Program-made: the position numbers and the translations under genes
Assembly: GCA_021773335.1 (NCBI GenBank)
Contig: JAJFKG010000049.1
Span: 18,942-82,941 of the forward strand
Direction of reading: 5' to 3'
Source of the DNA: Gammaproteobacteria bacterium
GTDB taxonomy: Bacteria > Pseudomonadota > Gammaproteobacteria > JAJFKG01
Length of the DNA: 64,000 nucleotides
Part shown: piece by piece, positions 60,475 to 64,000 of the stretch
Layout: every line of letters starts with the position of its first letter
How positions within the stretch are numbered: position 1 is the stretch's first letter
The notes under the pieces: generated by a model
Told to the model about the DNA's origin: nothing
Database searches by the model: none
The model's input: the letters and a program-made list of their open reading frames with translations, nothing else

Positions 60475-61755
60475 ATGCCGGACAAGGACAACACAGCTCA
60501 CAAAGCAAAGCTTGAAGATTTTATTATTGTTGCACTACCTTGGTTGAGTTGGTTAGCCGCTGTTAGCTTGTACTTCTATGCTTTTGGTTTACTCAATCTA
60601 CCTGCTGCTCTCACCAGCATGCTGCATCAACGTTTCGCGATGACAGCGGTAGAGGTTGGTATTATTTCTTCCGCATTTCTTTATACTTATGTCATCATGC
60701 AAGTGCCCGCTGGCTTAGTTGTCGACAAATACGGCGCACGCAAAGTATGTATTGCGGCGGCATTGCTAATGACTGTCGGCAGTATTCTGTTTGCTATTGC
60801 GCAACAGTTTTATCTACACGTAGGCGCCCGTTTACTGATGGGCTTGGGTGGTGGTGTGACTTTTGTAGCGACATTATATTTAGTGCGCTCGTGGTTCACT
60901 GCGGCCCTATTTCCAATTCTCGTGGCCATTAGCAGCTCGATGAGCGGCGTTGGTACTGTGGCCATTCCTGCCCTTTACGCTTACCTCATTAAGGTACGCC
61001 CAGCCAACACAGTATTAATCGAAATCGCGTTGGTAGGTTTGCTGTTATTTATTTTTGTCGTATTATTCGTACGCGACAAAATAGCTGATAAAAACAGCCA
61101 TCATCAACCTTCAATCAATATGTTGACTGATTTAAAAGTTATCATCACCAATGGTAAAGTATGGCTGTTAGTTATCTATGCCTCCTTCAGCTTTGCGCAC
61201 TATGCAGTATGGACCGATATGTGGCGCATCCCCTTTGAGTTAAAAGTATTACATATGAATTACTCATCAGCGATTTATTATAACGGTATAGATGTCACCG
61301 GATTTATTGTTGGTTGTATTATCTTGGGCTATTTAGCAACACGCTTTGAAATGGGACGCTTGGCATTACTGTTTTGTATCACCGAGTTATGTTTATTTAT
61401 TTTGTCGAATGTGAATACTTATTTTTTATTAAGTCATCCTGACAGTGAGTTACTAAAAATCAGTTGGGGCATAATATTATTCGCTCTCGGCCTTACTACA
61501 GGAGGCGTAATATCAAGCTTCGCCCTAGTACAACGCGTTATTCCAAGCAACACCTATGGTTGTGCCTCGGGCTTCATTAATATGTTTTTTGGTGGCATCG
61601 GCATAGTACTAGTTCCAATATTTGGCCTCGTCGCCTCTCACTATGACATCATAACTATAACACCTGTCACCCTCATGCTAGTTGTCTTATCGATCGTAAG
61701 TATTGTTTGTTTAAGTGTTTTTTTAAAGCTTAGCAGCACACACAGTGTATCTTAG
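60475..61755 (+). CDS. MFS transporter
   Basis: A 426-residue protein with about 12 membrane helices and the MFS loop 2-3 motif GLVVDKYGARKVCIA, followed by RLLMGLGGGVTFV. It is homologous to the MFS protein at 31021-32352, sharing the Y-x-Y-x2-MQxPAGL block. It follows the flavoenzyme gene and may transport its substrate or product. The ATG at 60475 fits the family; no strong ribosome-binding site is evident. Substrate unknown. Confidence 0.85.
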   Translation: MPDKDNTAHKAKLEDFIIVALPWLSWLAAVSLYFYAFGLLNLPAALTSMLHQRFAMTAVEVGIISSAFLYTYVIMQVPAGLVVDKYGARKVCIAAALLMTVGSILFAIAQQFYLHVGARLLMGLGGGVTFVATLYLVRSWFTAALFPILVAISSSMSGVGTVAIPALYAYLIKVRPANTVLIEIALVGLLLFIFVVLFVRDKIADKNSHHQPSINMLTDLKVIITNGKVWLLVIYASFSFAHYAVWTDMWRIPFELKVLHMNYSSAIYYNGIDVTGFIVGCIILGYLATRFEMGRLALLFCITELCLFILSNVNTYFLLSHPDSELLKISWGIILFALGLTTGGVISSFALVQRVIPSNTYGCASGFINMFFGGIGIVLVPIFGLVASHYDIITITPVTLMLVVLSIVSIVCLSVFLKLSSTHSVS

Positions 61756-61804
61756 CTTGCATCTCAATGGCCCCAGGCTAAGAACGCATGCTTACGCTTT
61801 GTTC

Positions 61805-62782
61805 TTAAAGTCGCACACTAACTTCACCACTTGAAAACACATGGGCTTGACCATTGACATTAAGTTGCAAGCCCCCAAGTTCATCCACTCCCTGGGCAAT
61901 GCCGTGGATTTCATCGCGTTGAGTCAGTACTTTAATCTCTTTGCCATTAAGGACATCGAGCATTTGCCAACTGGATAAAAAGCCACTGAAGCCTTCTTCC
62001 TCAAACCTTGGCAGAGCACACAAAAGTTCATCCAAAATAAGTGCCGTAATCTTATTACGTTGCACTGGCTGGCCAGTGATCGTCTCGATATCGGTCCATG
62101 GTTGAGTGATTTGTGTTTGAGTTGATTCTGGTAGTTTCAGGTTGAGGCCAACACCGATCACGGCGTGACAAACCCCAAGTCCATCAACGAACATTTCAAC
62201 TAAGATACCTGCCAATTTACGTTGATGCCACAATACGTCATTTGGCCATTTCAAACCTAGTTCATTCAAGCCATAACGCTGCAATGCTTTAACAACGCTA
62301 ATTCCAACGACTAAACTTAAACCGGCTAAGGCCGATGGCCCGTTGGCAAATTGCCATAATAACGATAGTGCAATATTACTCGCGTACGGTGTAAACCATT
62401 CACGGCCACGACGGCCACGACCGTGCGTTTGCTGTTCGGCCAAATACACTAAACCTGATTGTCCGCCATCGTGTTTTGCTTGTTCTAATAATTGTGTATT
62501 TGTCGAATCAACCGACTCAAACAATGCTATGTCACTCAACTGTGCGCGCACATCTGTACTTAGGTGATTTTTTATTTGTTGTTCATCTAAAAATTCAATA
62601 CCGCCTGGAATGCGATAACCACGCCCACGCACACTTTCAATTTCGATACCATATCGCTGCGTGTTACGTGCCAATGTCTTCCATACGGCACTGCGGGTAA
62701 CACCAAGAATTGATCCAATCTCTTCGCCTGAATGAAACTTACCGTCAGCAAGTAATGAGAAAATTTGTCGCGTTTGTTGCAT
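61805..62782 (-). CDS. birA: Biotin-protein ligase/biotin operon repressor BirA
   Basis: A 325-residue bifunctional BirA. The N-terminal winged helix (FHSGEEIGSILGVTRSAVWKT, then RGRGYRIPG) is present, so it can act as a repressor as well as an enzyme. The catalytic domain has the GRGRRGREW biotinyl-AMP loop, ALSLLWQF, LKWPNDVLWHQRKLAGILVE and VIGVGLNL. It loads biotin on acetyl-CoA carboxylase carrier protein. AAGGA precedes the ATG. It lies just downstream of the rRNA operon end on the same strand. Confidence 0.95.
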   Translation of the reverse strand: MQQTRQIFSLLADGKFHSGEEIGSILGVTRSAVWKTLARNTQRYGIEIESVRGRGYRIPGGIEFLDEQQIKNHLSTDVRAQLSDIALFESVDSTNTQLLEQAKHDGGQSGLVYLAEQQTHGRGRRGREWFTPYASNIALSLLWQFANGPSALAGLSLVVGISVVKALQRYGLNELGLKWPNDVLWHQRKLAGILVEMFVDGLGVCHAVIGVGLNLKLPESTQTQITQPWTDIETITGQPVQRNKITALILDELLCALPRFEEEGFSGFLSSWQMLDVLNGKEIKVLTQRDEIHGIAQGVDELGGLQLNVNGQAHVFSSGEVSVRL

Positions 62783-63235
62783 GGGAATTCCTTACAGCTT
62801 GTCTGACTTTCACGCTGCTTAATGCAAACAGCCACCGTCAAACATTTCCATTTTTCGTTTTAATCGTCATGTGGGCCGGCATTATAACGCGAGTATTCGC
62901 AGCGTGCAGCAAAATTTACTAACAAAGACAATCAATTACTATAACAATCTAGATAGTCAACTTATTCAAAAAAAAAATTCAACGGTAAGCTCGTTCGCGA
63001 CTGTTGTGAAGTCGATACCACATAGCCTAGAGCTCATGTAGTCTTGGCCACACACGTAGCCTTGATAAGCGCGGGACGCGCGTCATCCGGGGAGGGTGTT
63101 TGCGATTGCTGTTCCCGGATGACGTTGCTGCGCAACTTATCCGGGCTACATCTGAGCTTGACTAGAAGACAGTAGGCTACACAAGATCATAGAAATTTGC
63201 CCAACGAGGGTTTTGTTTTTTTCAACCCCCTAACG
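62783..63235. other. Gene-free region between birA and the rRNA terminator
   Basis: This 453-bp region holds the birA leader and, at 63064-63182, a full copy of the dispersed 119-bp repeat. Nothing else coding is seen. Confidence 0.5.
63064..63182. repeat. 119-bp dispersed REP/BIME-like repeat, copy B
   Basis: Differs from copy A (2267-2385) at two positions by eye. It contains the same two facing palindromes. Same orientation as copy A, about 61 kb away. Confidence 0.85.
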
Positions 63236-63270
63236 AGAAAAACTCCGTAGTGTGTTACCACTACGGAGTT
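63236..63270 (-). terminator. rRNA operon terminator
   Basis: AACTCCGTAGTG and CACTACGGAGTT form an exact 12-bp stem with a 6-base loop, followed on the minus strand by a T-run. It lies 17 bp past the 5S 3' end. Confidence 0.9.
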
Positions 63271-63286
63271 TTCTACTAAATAATTA

Positions 63287-63401
63287 CCTGGCAATGTCCT
63301 ACTTTCACATGGGGAGACCCCACACTATCATCGGCGCTATACAGTTTCACTTCTGAGTTCGATATGGGATCAGGTGGTTCCTATATGCTATGTTTACCAG
63401 G
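63287..63401 (-). rRNA. rrf: 5S ribosomal RNA
   Basis: On the minus strand the 115-base segment starts CCTGGTAAACATAGC and ends GACATTGCCAGG. These ends pair, and internal CCCATATCGAACTCAGAAG is the conserved 5S loop. It is followed by the operon terminator. Exact ends are within a few bases. Confidence 0.95.
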
Positions 63402-63680
63402 TAAACTGGTTGCAGAGCTAGCTAGCACTTGTATTTGCACTTTTAGCTTTCTTGCAAGCTCTCTCACAATCCTCATTTACACCAAGTAAACTCCGGTTGC
63501 TCAATCGCTTGCGCCTCGCTAAAAGCACAACTACTGCGTGCTTCTAACTTACACTTCTAGCTTCGTTACAAGCTCTGCATATTCTTTGGATAAAGCTGGG
63601 ATTAAGCACGACTAATGCTTGTATTACAATTCACGTGCTCAAGCCTATCAATAACCTTATGAAAAACTCATTGGGGTTAT
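63402..63680 (-). other. 23S-5S spacer
   Basis: The 279-bp spacer between 23S and 5S is longer than the roughly 100 bp common in enterics. I see no tRNA in it. Confidence 0.6.

Positions 63681-64000
<320 letters not shown>

Overview
The window is AT-rich chromosomal DNA of a gammaproteobacterium. This is supported by a 23S-5S rRNA locus, a BirA next to it, a PEP carboxylase, an OmpR/EnvZ-type pair and a T6SS of the usual proteobacterial gene set. The eukaryotic-looking proteins (a PARP-type ADP-ribosyltransferase and a Ulp1-like protease fused to a NACHT NTPase) suggest a host- or protist-associated lineage such as Legionellales or a relative; that placement is inference, not shown by the sequence.

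Layout. Positions 1-1920 (minus) hold a compact three-gene unit: a CitD-like carrier protein, a CitE-like C-C lyase and a partial class II aminoacyl-tRNA-synthetase-like ligase. After an intergenic region with REP-like repeats come a UbiD/Fdc1-type decarboxylase and a PARP-like ADP-ribosyltransferase with an N-terminal zinc ribbon. A small orphan gene is followed by an MFS transporter-response regulator-histidine kinase operon (5814-9204).

Positions 9372-28570 encode a complete type VI secretion system in two divergent arms. The minus arm is tssE-F-G-H-A-B-C, a second tssC-like gene, vgrG, a MORN-repeat protein and a DUF4280 PAAR-like protein. The plus arm is hcp-tssJ-K-L-M. TssM is short, has lost its Walker A motif and lacks the usual C-terminal extension. 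Just downstream (28699-30204) is a protein with the His-then-Cys order of permuted NlpC/P60-type enzymes, a candidate effector.

Positions 31021-46155 look like a natural-product locus: an MFS exporter diverges from an operon of an ATP-grasp ligase, an unrecognised 796-residue protein and a 3308-residue NRPS. The NRPS reads A-T-Cy-A(Ox)-T-C-A-T-TE. Specificity codes read by eye fit Ser, Cys and Asn, so the predicted core is Ser-thiazole-Asn.

Positions 46815-54352 contain one 2348-residue protein. It joins a Ser-rich leader, a Ulp1/CE-clan cysteine protease with an intact His-Asp-Gln-Cys set, a long linker, a NACHT NTPase, about 16 tandem 40-residue helical repeats and a Ser-rich tail. It is bracketed by a 13-bp direct repeat, the left copy inside a perfect 31-bp inverted repeat, and the right end lies beside a tRNA-Thr gene. 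It has the effector-NTPase-sensor layout of STAND immune proteins and is the best candidate for an undescribed system.

The right end holds two hypothetical genes, a PEP carboxylase with a Ser in place of the catalytic Arg of the FHGRGG loop, a DAO-type flavoenzyme followed by an MFS transporter, birA, another copy of the REP-like repeat, and the 3' end of an rRNA operon (5S and partial 23S, minus strand).
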